Assembly (NCBI GenBank): GCA_963811805.1
Contig: CAWESU010000001.1
Span: 1,178,001 to 1,242,000, forward strand
DNA length: 64,000 bases
Reading direction: 5' to 3'
Origin: DAHUXN01 sp963811805
GTDB lineage: Bacteria; Acidobacteriota; Terriglobia; Acidiferrales; UBA7541
Shown: one piece after another, positions 51,971-61,409 of the stretch
Numbering within the stretch: the stretch's first letter is position 1
Layout: each line of letters starts with the position of its first letter
Made by a program: the position numbers and the translations under genes
Notes under the pieces: generated by a model
The model's database searches: none
Seen by the model: only the letters and a program-made list of their open reading frames with translations
What the model was told of the DNA's origin: nothing

Positions 51971-53067
51971 TCCGCCAGATGATTTTGCGAAATGTGATGT
52001 TCCGCCCCGTGCGGACGGTGATCACCGTCATTGCCGTCGCCGTCGAAGTCACGCTGATTTTGATGGTTGTGGGGCTGACCTCCGGCATGTTGTCGGACAC
52101 GGCGAAGCGCATTGAGGGAATCGGCGCAGACATTATGGTCCAGCCGCCTTCCGCTTCCATCATCATGGGCCTCGGCAGCGCTCCCATGCCCATCGAAATT
52201 GGGCAGCGCCTGGCGCAAATCAAGAATGTACGCGCCGTCGCGCCGGTGCTTCTGCAGGTCAATTCCATCAATAGCCTGGAATTGATTTATGGCATTGACC
52301 CGGAAAGTTTTGGGGAAGTTTCGGGAGGTTTTGTCTTCCACGACGGGCATGGCCTTGAGAATCCGGACGACATTCTCGTGGACGATTGGTATGCGAAGGC
52401 CCGCAAGGTCAAGGCCGGCAGCACGCTGCACGTGGTAGGGCATGATTTCCACGTCGTCGGCGTTGTCGAACACGGGAAAGGCGCGCGGCTCTACGTATTG
52501 CTGTCGACGCTTCAGGATTTGGCCGGCGCGCATGACAAAGCCTCCGTGTTTTTTGTGAAATGCGATCATCCGGAGCAGACCGAGAAGGTGATGGCTGCGA
52601 TCGGCCAGCTCTTGCCGCATTATGAGCTGCGCCCGCTGCGCGATTATCTCTCGTTGATGACTTCGTCGAATCTTCCTGGTCTTCAGACTGTCATACGCTC
52701 CATGATCTCGCTGGCCGCGGCGATTGGTTTTCTGGTGATTCTGCTTTCGATGTACACCACGATTATTGAACGCACCCGAGAAATTGGCGTTCTGAAGTCG
52801 CTAGGCGCTTCGCGCGCGTATATCGTGCGCGTGATCATGAGCGAAACAACAGTCTTGTGCCTGGCTGGAATTGTGGTTGGGATTGTCATGAGCTATGGCG
52901 CTCGCGCGCTGTTTCTCAGCATTTTTCCGACGCTGACAATTTTGATTTCGCCCATGTGGCTGGTGCGAGCGGCCTCCCTGGCGATTCTGGGAGCCTGGCT
53001 GGGGGCGACCTATCCCGCGTGGATCGCCAGCCGCAAAGATCCGGTTGAAGCGCTGGCGTATGAATGA
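51967..53067 (+). CDS. ABC transporter permease, FtsX/MacB-type, 366 aa
   Basis: The first helix lies after MILRNVMFRPVRTVITVIAV. A periplasmic MacB-PCD-like domain follows (GIGADIMVQPPSASIIMGLG, VRAVAPVLLQVNSINSLELI), then three C-terminal helices with TREIGVLKSLGASRAYIVRV as the FtsX-domain coupling region. Proteins of this type move substrates mechanically and do not channel them. It overlaps both neighbours by 4 bases. Confidence 0.87.
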   Translation: MIRQMILRNVMFRPVRTVITVIAVAVEVTLILMVVGLTSGMLSDTAKRIEGIGADIMVQPPSASIIMGLGSAPMPIEIGQRLAQIKNVRAVAPVLLQVNSINSLELIYGIDPESFGEVSGGFVFHDGHGLENPDDILVDDWYAKARKVKAGSTLHVVGHDFHVVGVVEHGKGARLYVLLSTLQDLAGAHDKASVFFVKCDHPEQTEKVMAAIGQLLPHYELRPLRDYLSLMTSSNLPGLQTVIRSMISLAAAIGFLVILLSMYTTIIERTREIGVLKSLGASRAYIVRVIMSETTVLCLAGIVVGIVMSYGARALFLSIFPTLTILISPMWLVRAASLAILGAWLGATYPAWIASRKDPVEALAYE

Positions 53068-53837
53068 GCCTGCCCGTTACCGCCCAGGATTCTCGCAATC
53101 GCGAGCGGCATATAGTTTTTTGCGCGGAGACAGAATCCTCCGTCGGAGCGCGTTTGGAACCCATACTGAAAACCGATAATCTCTGGAAGGTCTACCAGTC
53201 CGGCAAACTGGAAGTTGCCGCATTGCGCGGCGTGGATTTGGAAGTCTTTCCGGGCGATTTCGTGTCGATCATGGGTCCTTCGGGCTGCGGCAAATCCACT
53301 TTGCTCCACGTGATTGGAGGTCTGGCGCGGGCGAGCCGCGGGAAAGTGCTGCTCGACGGAAACGATTTGGCCGCCCTGGGTGACGCCGGCCGCACGCTGC
53401 TTCGCAGGCACAAGGTCGGTTTCGTATTTCAGCGCTTCAATTTGCTGCCGACGCTTGATGCCCGGGGTAATATTGCCCTGGCCCAGCATATCCATGGAGA
53501 CGGCTTCGATCCGCACCGCTTTGAGGTGGTGACGCAAATGCTCGGACTGAACGACCGTTTGCATCATCGGCCATCGGAGCTGTCCGGCGGGGAGCAGCAG
53601 CGCGTGGCCCTGGCGCGCGCCATCATTAATGAGCCGAAAATTGTCCTGGCGGATGAGCCAACCGGAAATCTAGACACAAAGAATTCAGAAAACGTTCTGG
53701 GACTCTTGCGCCAGCTCAATAAGGATCTGGGGCAGACGATCGTGATGATCACACATAATCCTGAAGCCGCGGCGTACGGAAACCGCGTGCTGCACATGCG
53801 CGATGGCGTGGTCGTGGACGGCGCTTCCGCCAATTGA
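53064..53837 (+). CDS. ABC transporter ATP-binding protein (LolD/MacB-type), 257 aa
   Basis: Walker A is GPSGCGKST, Q-loop VGFVFQRFNLLPTLDARGNI, signature ELSGGEQQRVALARAIINE, Walker B IVLADEPTGNLDTKNSENVL and H-loop IVMITHNPEAAAY. These are LolD/MacB-type signatures. About 35 residues before LEPILKTDNLWKVYQ look non-conserved, so a later start is possible. It pairs with the FtsX-like permease and overlaps it by 4 bases. Confidence 0.9.
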   Translation: MSLPVTAQDSRNRERHIVFCAETESSVGARLEPILKTDNLWKVYQSGKLEVAALRGVDLEVFPGDFVSIMGPSGCGKSTLLHVIGGLARASRGKVLLDGNDLAALGDAGRTLLRRHKVGFVFQRFNLLPTLDARGNIALAQHIHGDGFDPHRFEVVTQMLGLNDRLHHRPSELSGGEQQRVALARAIINEPKIVLADEPTGNLDTKNSENVLGLLRQLNKDLGQTIVMITHNPEAAAYGNRVLHMRDGVVVDGASAN

Positions 53838-53838
53838 C

Positions 53839-54243
53839 ATGCGCAAATTCTTGCGGGGGATTCGGGGAACGATTTTTTGGTCGTACGACCGCGGCAGTTG
53901 GCCCTATGACCTCATGGTTGTGATCATCGTGCTGTTCGTCTTGATCACGCCGCGTCGCTGGTTCCACGACCAACCCGAAAACAATTTCGCGAACGCCTCC
54001 GAGGTTATGCTCATCGCTCAGGACCCTAGCGCGCATACCGAAACCTACCGCTTGGACCAGGGATTATTCGGCAACGCTCAGCCGGCCGCCCAATCTGCTG
54101 CTGAGCTCGAGGAGAAAACTCATCAGTTGCTCAGCGAGTCGGTCGAAAGCCTGAAAGGGCAGAGATTTCAGGTGCAAAGGATTGATCCGGTCCGCGGAAG
54201 CGACGGGTCTCTTCTGTACTACAAAGTCGAAGTGAAGCGTTAG
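53839..54243 (+). CDS. Small single-helix membrane protein, 134 aa
   Basis: One helix (YDLMVVIIVLFVLITPRRWF) is followed by a soluble part containing EKTHQLLSESVESLKGQRFQ. It starts 1 base after the ATPase stop, so it belongs to the same operon. No family is recognised. It lies between the ABC genes and a LolA-like gene. Confidence 0.6.
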   Translation: MRKFLRGIRGTIFWSYDRGSWPYDLMVVIIVLFVLITPRRWFHDQPENNFANASEVMLIAQDPSAHTETYRLDQGLFGNAQPAAQSAAELEEKTHQLLSESVESLKGQRFQVQRIDPVRGSDGSLLYYKVEVKR

Positions 54244-54345
54244 CGACACCCTCTCTTTCTGGAAACGAAACCGCTTAATCAGACCTCCCCAACTGCGTTT
54301 TTGCGCATCTCTGCATGCTATGATGATTGCGGTTTTCTCCAGCGA

Positions 54346-55071
54346 ATGTTGAGGAAAATACGCCTGTACGGTAAGAAGGTAGTTCCAGCCGCCCTTGCTG
54401 CGGTTGTCGCGTTGGCGATGAACGCTTCGGCCATGCGGGCCAGGACGCAGGCCCACGCAACTCTTACGTTGGAATCTGTGCTCAACAGCCTAAACAGCGC
54501 AGCAAAGGATTTTCGCAGCCTGACCGCCGACGTGGAACGGACAAAAGTCACGGTTGTCGTCAACGTTAAGTCGACAGAAACGGGAACCCTTTGGGTCCGC
54601 GGCGACAAAATGCGCCTCGAGTTGAAAGACCCGGACCCGCGAACGGTTCTACGGACCGGCGACACGATTTTTGTGTATACCCCGGGGCTGAAACAGGTCG
54701 AAGAATACAATCTGGGGAAGCACCGCGAATTGGTGGACGAGTTTCTTTTGCTGGGTTTCGGCACTTCCGGCCACGATCTGCAAAAGGGATTTTTGATCAC
54801 CTTGATCGGTGAGCCGGTTCTGGATCGCCAGAAAACCGTGCTCCTGGAGCTGACTCCAAAGGCGGAGGCCGCGCGCAACCAGATCGCCAGAATCCGCCTG
54901 TGGCTCGATGAATCGTCGTGGCTGCCGGTCCAACAGGAGTTTTTCGAGACCGGCACGGACGACTACTTCATCGTTCGCTACGCAAACATTTCCAGGAACT
55001 CCGACATACCCGATTCGCGCTTCAAGCCCCACTGGCCCAAGGGAACGCAGAGAGTCCGCCCGGATGCCTAG
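54346..55071 (+). CDS. LolA-like outer-membrane lipoprotein carrier, 241 aa
   Basis: The signal peptide (VVPAALAAVVALAMNASAMR) is followed by a LolA-like fold: LNSLNSAAKDFRSLTADVER, GTLWVRGDKMRLELKDPDPR and ARIRLWLDESSWLPVQQEFF. LolA carries lipoproteins through the periplasm. The cassette upstream would supply the releasing ABC part and an acceptor, so this may be a Lol-like system. The ATG at 54346 is used; upstream TTG starts add nothing. Confidence 0.8.
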   Translation: MLRKIRLYGKKVVPAALAAVVALAMNASAMRARTQAHATLTLESVLNSLNSAAKDFRSLTADVERTKVTVVVNVKSTETGTLWVRGDKMRLELKDPDPRTVLRTGDTIFVYTPGLKQVEEYNLGKHRELVDEFLLLGFGTSGHDLQKGFLITLIGEPVLDRQKTVLLELTPKAEAARNQIARIRLWLDESSWLPVQQEFFETGTDDYFIVRYANISRNSDIPDSRFKPHWPKGTQRVRPDA

Positions 55072-55106
55072 CTCGTCAACGAATCATCCGCTGCGCGAGG
55101 AGCCTG

Positions 55107-56222
55107 CTACGAGGCCCGCTTCCCGCGGCTAGCCAGGCTTCTTTCCTTGGCCACGAGCGCTTCCTTGCGCTTCAAACCCCAGCGGTAACCCGCGAGGTTG
55201 CCGTCCTGCCGGACTACGCGATGGCATGGCACCACAATCGAAACAGGATTTGTAGCGCAAGCTCGCGCCACGGCTCGGATTGCCTTGGGCTTGCCGATCG
55301 CCCGCGCGACTTCCGTGTACGACTTTGTCGAGCCGTACGGAATGCGCCGCAGCTCTTCCCACACGCGGCGCTGAAACGCCGTCGCCTGTACGTCCAAAGG
55401 CAGATCGATATGCGGCTCTTGTCCGCGCAAGTGCCGGATGATTCCGCGGACCCAAGGCCCGATCCCCGCGGCGTCCTGGCGAATTTCGGCGCGAGGGTAT
55501 TCTTGCGCGAGAGCTTTCTTGAGCGGCTCATCCGAATCGCCCAGATAAACAGCGCTCACGCCGCGTTGCGTGGCCGCCACAAGAACCCGCCCGAGCGGAG
55601 ACGGGGCGATGGTATACGAAATGGCCATTCCCTGGCCGCCGCGGCGATACGCCGCCGGAGTCATGCCCATTTGCCCGAGAGCGCGCTCGTAGAGCCGGCT
55701 GCTTGAACCGAAACCTGCGTCATACATTGCTGTAGTCACTTTTTCCCCCTTGCGAAGCTTGGATTTCAATTGCGTCATTCGCTGCGCGTCTGTGAACTGT
55801 CGTGGCGTAATGCCAAGAATTCTTTGAAACAGCCGCTCCATTTTGTGCGGCTTCAAGCCAAAGGAGCGGCTGAGCTCTACCAGAGTGAGCCGCGCCTCAG
55901 GGTCCGATGCCAGCGTGTCGTCAATCTTTTGGCAGATTCTTCGCACCAGCCATGCTGCTTCTCCTCGCGGAGACGCAACCTGCGGCCGGCATCTTTGGCA
56001 GGCGCGATAGCCGGCCAGTTCCGCCTCCTGAGGGCCGGCAAAGAAAACTACGCGATCGGCACGCGGCCGCTTCGCCGGGCACGATGGCCGGCAATAGACG
56101 CCCGTGCTGCTGACGGCATAAACAAAACTTCCGTCGGCGGTGGAGCGCCGTTGCTTCACGGCTTGCCACTGGCGCGGCGACCTTGCCCGGCTTGCCCGGT
56201 TCACAACACTTGTTGTCATCAT
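55107..56222 (-). CDS. ada: Bifunctional Ada: alkylated-DNA repair methyltransferase and AraC-type regulator
   Basis: Residues 44-78 hold the zinc/methyl-acceptor domain (C44, C48, C75, C78: VYCRPSCPAKRP and YRACQRCRP). An AraC-type HTH follows (LTLVELSRSFGLKPHKMERL, AMYDAGFGSSSRLYE). The C-terminal MGMT domain carries NPVSIVVPCHRVVRQDGNLA with the O6-alkylguanine acceptor Cys. The enzyme repairs methyl phosphotriesters and O6-methylguanine and activates the adaptive response. The start is the ATG pair at 56217-56222 after GGAG; the frame extends upstream without conserved residues. No alkA or alkB is adjacent. Confidence 0.92.
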   Translation of the reverse strand: MMTTSVVNRASRARSPRQWQAVKQRRSTADGSFVYAVSSTGVYCRPSCPAKRPRADRVVFFAGPQEAELAGYRACQRCRPQVASPRGEAAWLVRRICQKIDDTLASDPEARLTLVELSRSFGLKPHKMERLFQRILGITPRQFTDAQRMTQLKSKLRKGEKVTTAMYDAGFGSSSRLYERALGQMGMTPAAYRRGGQGMAISYTIAPSPLGRVLVAATQRGVSAVYLGDSDEPLKKALAQEYPRAEIRQDAAGIGPWVRGIIRHLRGQEPHIDLPLDVQATAFQRRVWEELRRIPYGSTKSYTEVARAIGKPKAIRAVARACATNPVSIVVPCHRVVRQDGNLAGYRWGLKRKEALVAKERSLASRGKRAS

Positions 56223-56435
56223 TCTCTCCACAACAAAATATTCTATGCCGGAAACAATATCTATCCGATTCTTGCAGCCAAATTTTGGCTGGTGCGGCAA
56301 GCCTTTTGACGTTTCGCGGCTTATCGCAACCCTTGTTGAGTTACAGGACACTTTTTGTCTTGACACAGTTGACGCCTTGTAGGCTGCCAAGGCATATTTT
56401 GTTACCCGGCTTGGGGAAGGCCGGGACTTGGGGGC

Positions 56436-56918
56436 ATGCACATGGGGGCGCTTGCGAAACCACACCTCTCGGTAAGTTCCACTGAGAAAGCTCGAGAAGT
56501 TCATCAAGTCCAGCCCAGTCTGCACCACCGGATTTTCTTGCGCGTTCCGACTCACGCGATAAGTGTGGCGGAAGACCGCCGGCGCAGCCCGAGAGCCTGT
56601 CTCAGTTTGCCCCTGCAACTCACCCGCGTCCAAGGCCAGTCAGAAATGGTCCCTGTCACCCTCGTCACCAAGAACATCAGCTCCAGCGGCATTTATTTTC
56701 TGGCGCCCCGCCACATCGAGCCCGGAACAGCCATCGAGCTCCAAGTCTCATTGATCGAGCGTCCTCTGGGCCGCGGCAGCGTGCGCCTGAAAACCGCAGC
56801 TCACGTCGTTCGCATCGAAGCCTGCGACGTCCCCGGATGGAGCGGCTTCGCCGCTTCGTTTGACGACATCGATTTCGACCGCGACGATTTGCTTCCTTCG
56901 TTCAGCGGGTTCCATTAG
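56436..56918 (+). CDS. PilZ domain protein, 160 aa
   Basis: The PilZ motifs are EDRRRSPRACLSLPLQLT (RxxxR) and VTKNISSSGIYFLAPRHIE (NxSxxG). Both are needed for cyclic di-GMP binding. About 45 N-terminal residues are not conserved. It is probably a small cyclic-di-GMP receptor whose partner is elsewhere. The ATG at 56436 is used; 56442 is the next. Confidence 0.8.
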   Translation: MHMGALAKPHLSVSSTEKAREVHQVQPSLHHRIFLRVPTHAISVAEDRRRSPRACLSLPLQLTRVQGQSEMVPVTLVTKNISSSGIYFLAPRHIEPGTAIELQVSLIERPLGRGSVRLKTAAHVVRIEACDVPGWSGFAASFDDIDFDRDDLLPSFSGFH

Positions 56919-56950
56919 AGCTTTCACAACCTTTTCTGTAACCTTCCAAC

Positions 56951-57610
56951 GTGAAACGGCGACGCATCTCTGCGCGCGCGGTGCTTTTCGATTGGGACGG
57001 AACCCTGCTGGATTCCTTCCGCGCCGACACTCGAGCATACCGGGCCATGTTCCGCGCTCTGGAAATCAATTTTTCTGACCGCGAGCTCGCCCGCCACTAT
57101 TCGCCGGATTGGTATCGCGTCTATCGCGCTGCCCGGATTCCCCGAAAACAATGGGACTTGGCTGACCGCCTGTGGGCAGCCGCCTATCGAAAAGAGAATC
57201 CCCGTTTGCTACCTGAAGCAAACGCTGTGCTCAAGAAACTCAGCCATTCATTCGCGCTGGGGCTCGTCACCAGCGGAGACCGGAAGCGCGTGGTCAGGCA
57301 GCTCCGGCAATTCCGACTTCATCGTCTTTTTCCGGCGTGTATTTGTTCCGAGGACGCACCTCATCGAAAACCGCACCCCGCGCCACTCCATGCGGCGATG
57401 CGTTATATGCGGATGAGCGCGGCGGACTGCGTCTACGTGGGCGATACGCCTGAGGATATCGAAATGGCCCACCGCGCAGGAGTCAGGTCCATCGGCGTAA
57501 TTGGTCCTTTTCCCAGTTCCTCCGAGTTGAAAGCGGCCCGTGCGGGCATACTGCTCGAATCCATAGCGGACCTGCCGGACGTTTTGCTTCCTGTGCTGGA
57601 AGCCTCGTAG
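56951..57610 (+). CDS. HAD-superfamily hydrolase, phosphoglycolate phosphatase-like, 219 aa
   Basis: Motif I is AVLFDWDGTLLDSFRADTRA, motif II GLVTSGDRKRV, motif III a Lys in HRKPHPAPLHAAM and motif IV CVYVGDTPEDIEMAHRAG. These place it in the Gph/pyrophosphatase-like subgroup with a helical cap. Substrate is unknown. The start is a GTG 30 bases after the PilZ stop. Confidence 0.87.
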   Translation: MKRRRISARAVLFDWDGTLLDSFRADTRAYRAMFRALEINFSDRELARHYSPDWYRVYRAARIPRKQWDLADRLWAAAYRKENPRLLPEANAVLKKLSHSFALGLVTSGDRKRVVRQLRQFRLHRLFPACICSEDAPHRKPHPAPLHAAMRYMRMSAADCVYVGDTPEDIEMAHRAGVRSIGVIGPFPSSSELKAARAGILLESIADLPDVLLPVLEAS

Positions 57611-57613
57611 AAA

Positions 57614-58444
57614 TCAGCGCCTTTCGCCGGGCCCGGAGGGTTTCGTAGGAGGAGCCGGTAACGCTGGCGCATTGGGCCTGAAGTTCGACGACCGAATCAC
57701 CAGCCGGATCGGAACTGTGCCTTGCGGCGCCTTTACGTCGCTATCGGATCGAATGTAGGTCGGCAACCACACATGCCCCTCGATATTCTCGCGGTACACC
57801 TCAAACATCCTGAAAGGAAAACTCCCCGCGAAATTTCCGGTATCAGTGACGAACTGGCCAAAGCTCTTTACGATCGCAAGATCCTGGTCGTCCACCCACA
57901 CCACGCCGTCGAATAAAGGCTTGCTGATCAGTTGCTTCGGCTCCACTCGGAATATGTAGGTATTAATTTCGTCGAGCTTTTCCTTGCCTTCATAAGACAG
58001 CTTGTATTGCGGCAGCTGTTCCGTCGTCAGAAAAAACAGCCGCAGGCCGGCCACAAACTTGACGTCTTCAAGCGAGAACTCGGTGTAATGCAAATTGGAA
58101 ACGGGCGGCTTGAGCACGCTCTCGTAATGTTCGCCGTCAGATTTTGTATATTGCTCGCCATCCAGTTCGTAAAATCCGCCGTTCGAGACCAATTCTTCCA
58201 CTTTCACGCTCTGATCGAACATGTCCGCGTCGTATGCTTTCTTGTTCAGGTCTTCGTCCTGCGTGAATCGTTGGATGATCTGCTCCGCCGGAATGGGCGG
58301 AGGAGCCGGCGCCGGCTTGACCGGGATGCGTTTAAGTTCAAACGTAGGAGGCGGCGTAATCGGACCGGTGGTCTGCGCTTGCACGGTGGCGCCACCGGCC
58401 ATAAGACCCACGCCGATAATCGCGCGAGAAATGAATCGGATCAT
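57614..58444 (-). CDS. Secreted protein of unknown function, 276 aa
   Basis: The signal peptide (AIIGVGLMAGGATVQAQ) is followed by a Pro-rich linker (PVKPAPAPPPIPAEQ) and a body with QDEDLNKKAYDADMFDQSVK, YIFRVEPKQLISKPLFDGVV and DQDLAIVKSFGQFVTDTG. The beta-sheet pattern with VWVDDQDLAIVK resembles outer-membrane lipoprotein-sorting (LolA/LolB-fold) proteins; homologues are typical of Acidobacteriota. GGAGAG lies upstream of the ATG at 58444. Confidence 0.65.
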   Translation of the reverse strand: MIRFISRAIIGVGLMAGGATVQAQTTGPITPPPTFELKRIPVKPAPAPPPIPAEQIIQRFTQDEDLNKKAYDADMFDQSVKVEELVSNGGFYELDGEQYTKSDGEHYESVLKPPVSNLHYTEFSLEDVKFVAGLRLFFLTTEQLPQYKLSYEGKEKLDEINTYIFRVEPKQLISKPLFDGVVWVDDQDLAIVKSFGQFVTDTGNFAGSFPFRMFEVYRENIEGHVWLPTYIRSDSDVKAPQGTVPIRLVIRSSNFRPNAPALPAPPTKPSGPGERR

Positions 58445-58555
58445 TTTCTCTCCGCTTAGATGCCAAAAACGGCCCCGGCGAACGCCCCCGCTTGCAGGCA
58501 CGTGCTGCCTGGAGGATAATCCCACAACTCTGGCACGTGAGGAAGAGCAGGCACC

Positions 58556-61390
58556 GTGATCTGTCCGCAATGTCGAACAGAAAATTCGGAAGAATCGTCC
58601 GCGTGCTCTAAGTGTGGCTCCTCGTTTGATTTAGACCTGGACGCTGACGGCACGCTGGACGCAATCCCGGGCGCAGCTGATTCTCCCGCGCCCAGGACTT
58701 CGAGCCAAAATACGCCCGCCTCTTCCGTTCGCTCCGGTTCCACTTCCCGCACGGGGGCTCGGTCAGCTGCCGCCGCGTACGGAGTTCTTCAGCCCGGCGA
58801 TGAATTGGGCCAGCGATATCGGATTGAATCGCTTCTCGGCCAGGGTGGCATGGGCCGCGTCTACAAGGCTTACGACAAAGAGTTAGACCGGCTGATCGCG
58901 CTCAAGGTTCTGCAGCCGGAGCTGACCACTGATCCCCATGCCATGCAGCGCTTCAAACAGGAGCTGCTGCTCGCGAGCCGCATTTCGCACAAGAACATCC
59001 TGCGTATTCACGATTTGGGCGAAGCTGATAACGTCAAGTTCATCTCCATGGCCTTCGTTGACGGCCCGGATCTCCATCACGTGCTGCGTGCGGGAAAACT
59101 GTCCATCGAACGCGCGCAAAATATCGCCCAGCAGCTTTGCGAAGCGCTAGACGCCGCGCATTCCGAAGGCATTGTGCACCGTGACCTGAAGCCGCAAAAC
59201 GTTCTCGTTGGCGCCGGCGACCACATTTACGTTTCGGACTTTGGCCTGGCTAAATCGCTCGAATCAAGCGCCAGCGGGATGACCCGCACCGGGCAGTATC
59301 TGGGCACGCCGCGTTACATGGCGCCGGAGCAAGTGGAAGCCGGCCAGGTGGACAAGCGAACCGACCTTTATGCCCTGGGCTTGATTCTCTTTGAGATGGT
59401 CACGGGCGAAGACGCGTTCAAAGGCGACTCCACGCTGCAGATCATGTATCGCCGCGTCAAAGAAAAAGCTCCCAATCCCAAGCAGATCAATCCGGAGGTG
59501 CCCGACTATCTGGCGCGCATCACTCTGCGCTGCCTGGAGCGCGACCCCGCACACCGTTATCAAGACGCTCGCGAGATTCTCGCCGATTTGCGCGCCGCTC
59601 GCGTCACGCCCGCCGCAAAGGGCCTGGGTGGGATTCTTCCCGATATTGCCAATCGTTGGTGGATCGCCGCCGCCGCGGTGGCCGTTCTTCTGATTGCTCT
59701 TCTGGCAATCCCCGTCGTACGCCACGTTTTTCGGCGAAGCGGGCAAGGCCCCGCGACGGCGTCGACCGCTGCTCCGCCGGGCGTGCCCCCGCTCTCGAGC
59801 GGCCGCTTCATCGCCGTTCTGCCGCTGCAAGTCCTGGGTGACGCGCATCAGCTCGGCTACTTGGCCGAAGGCATTCAAGAGGCGCTCTCCGCGAAACTAT
59901 TTCAATTGAAAGACGTTCGCATGACCTCTGCGGACGCGGCGGCAAAAACCAACCAGAACGAGGCTATACCTAAAATTGCCGGCGCCCTGGGCGCGAACCT
60001 ACTCGTCCAGGGCATGCTGCAAGGTTCTGGCGACAAAATCCGCATCATCCTCAATTTGGAAAACGGTGCGGACGGCAGCCGTCTTTGGAGCAACGAATTC
60101 AATGGCGTCACCGGCGACCTCTTCACCATCGAGGACCAGATTTACAACCAGCTGGTCACCGCTTTGAACGTGACTCCCACCGGTGACGAAATCGCTCGCG
60201 CTGCCGCGCGCCCCACCTATAACATCGCCGCCTACGACTTGTATCTGCGCGGCCGAAATGCCCTGCGCGGACATCAAAGCAAAGACGTTCAGTCCGCGCT
60301 GGATTATTTCACTCAGGCGGTGACCAAGGATCCCTCCTTCGCGCTGGCCTATAGCGGCGTGGCCGACGCCAGCCTGCGAATGTACGGCATAAAGAAAGAC
60401 AGCCTGTGGACCGACAAAGCGCTGGCGGCCGCCGAACAGGCCCAGCAATTGAACGATAAGCTGCCGGAAGTTCACTTCGTGCTTGGCAGCGCCTACAGCC
60501 TCACCGGCAAGTACAATCAAGCGGTCGCGGAGTTGAAGCGGGCCACGGCGCTGGCACCCAATTCGGATGAGGCCTATGTCCGCTTAGGCGATGCATATTT
60601 GCAGAGCGGCAACGCTCCGGCGGCCATGCAGTCCTTTCAGAAGGCCATCCAGATCAATCCCTATTTTTGGAATAACCAGGACGAAATCGGGAACGCTTAC
60701 TTTCAACAGGGGGACTATGCTAAGGCCCTGGACGCTTTCCACCAGGTGACAACGCTCGCGCCGGACATCGACGCCGGATACGAAAACATGGGCAACGTAT
60801 ATCTCCGCGAAGGCAAGTATCAGGACTGCATTCCCTATTATCAGAAGGCCCTGCAGATTGAGCCGTATTGGACCACCTATTCGAATCTCGGCACGGCTTA
60901 CTTTTTCCTGAAGCAATATGTGGATTCCGCCGCTGCGTACGAAAAGGCGGTGGCGTTGAATCCCAACGATTCCGAAGTGGTGGTCAATTTGGCGGATGCG
61001 TATCGCTGGTCAGGACAGCAGGACAAAGCTCGGACCACGTATCAGCAGGCCATTTCCCTGGGGTACAAAGAACTGCAGACCAATCCCCAAAGCGCGCTGA
61101 CCATGGCGCAAATCGCGCTCTCCTACGCGAAAATTGGAAACGCGCAACAGGCCGATGCCTTTATCGGCCGCGCCCGCTCCCTGGCCAGGAACAATGTGGA
61201 TTACATTTACGATCAGGCGGAGATTGAGGCAATTCTGAATCGCCAGGATAGCGCCCTGACGGCCCTGCGCGAGGCATTCGAGAAACATTATCCGGTGGAT
61301 TACGCTTCGGGGGACCAGGAATTGGAAAACCTGCAGAAGAATCCAAAATTCACGGCGCTTATAAAGGAATTCACCAGCAGCAAACCTTAG
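58556..61390 (+). CDS. Zinc-ribbon serine/threonine protein kinase with TolB-like segment and TPR repeats, 944 aa
   Basis: An N-terminal CPQC...CSKC zinc ribbon is followed by a Ser/Thr-rich linker and a Hanks-type kinase: LLGQGGMGRVYKAYD, ALKVLQPE, GIVHRDLKPQNVLVG, VSDFGLAKS and the APE-like region RYMAPEQVE. One helix (WWIAAAAVAVLLIALLAIPV) precedes an extracytoplasmic FIAVLPLQVLGDAHQLGYLA segment and then about ten TPR units (AEQAQQLNDKLPEVHFVLGS, ATALAPNSDEAYVRLGDAYL). The catalytic residues are intact. It likely senses envelope or protein ligands through the TPRs. The GTG start at 58556 is divergent from the secreted protein gene. Confidence 0.9.
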   Translation: MICPQCRTENSEESSACSKCGSSFDLDLDADGTLDAIPGAADSPAPRTSSQNTPASSVRSGSTSRTGARSAAAAYGVLQPGDELGQRYRIESLLGQGGMGRVYKAYDKELDRLIALKVLQPELTTDPHAMQRFKQELLLASRISHKNILRIHDLGEADNVKFISMAFVDGPDLHHVLRAGKLSIERAQNIAQQLCEALDAAHSEGIVHRDLKPQNVLVGAGDHIYVSDFGLAKSLESSASGMTRTGQYLGTPRYMAPEQVEAGQVDKRTDLYALGLILFEMVTGEDAFKGDSTLQIMYRRVKEKAPNPKQINPEVPDYLARITLRCLERDPAHRYQDAREILADLRAARVTPAAKGLGGILPDIANRWWIAAAAVAVLLIALLAIPVVRHVFRRSGQGPATASTAAPPGVPPLSSGRFIAVLPLQVLGDAHQLGYLAEGIQEALSAKLFQLKDVRMTSADAAAKTNQNEAIPKIAGALGANLLVQGMLQGSGDKIRIILNLENGADGSRLWSNEFNGVTGDLFTIEDQIYNQLVTALNVTPTGDEIARAAARPTYNIAAYDLYLRGRNALRGHQSKDVQSALDYFTQAVTKDPSFALAYSGVADASLRMYGIKKDSLWTDKALAAAEQAQQLNDKLPEVHFVLGSAYSLTGKYNQAVAELKRATALAPNSDEAYVRLGDAYLQSGNAPAAMQSFQKAIQINPYFWNNQDEIGNAYFQQGDYAKALDAFHQVTTLAPDIDAGYENMGNVYLREGKYQDCIPYYQKALQIEPYWTTYSNLGTAYFFLKQYVDSAAAYEKAVALNPNDSEVVVNLADAYRWSGQQDKARTTYQQAISLGYKELQTNPQSALTMAQIALSYAKIGNAQQADAFIGRARSLARNNVDYIYDQAEIEAILNRQDSALTALREAFEKHYPVDYASGDQELENLQKNPKFTALIKEFTSSKP

Positions 61391-61409
61391 GCCTGCGCGG
61401 GTGCGATTC

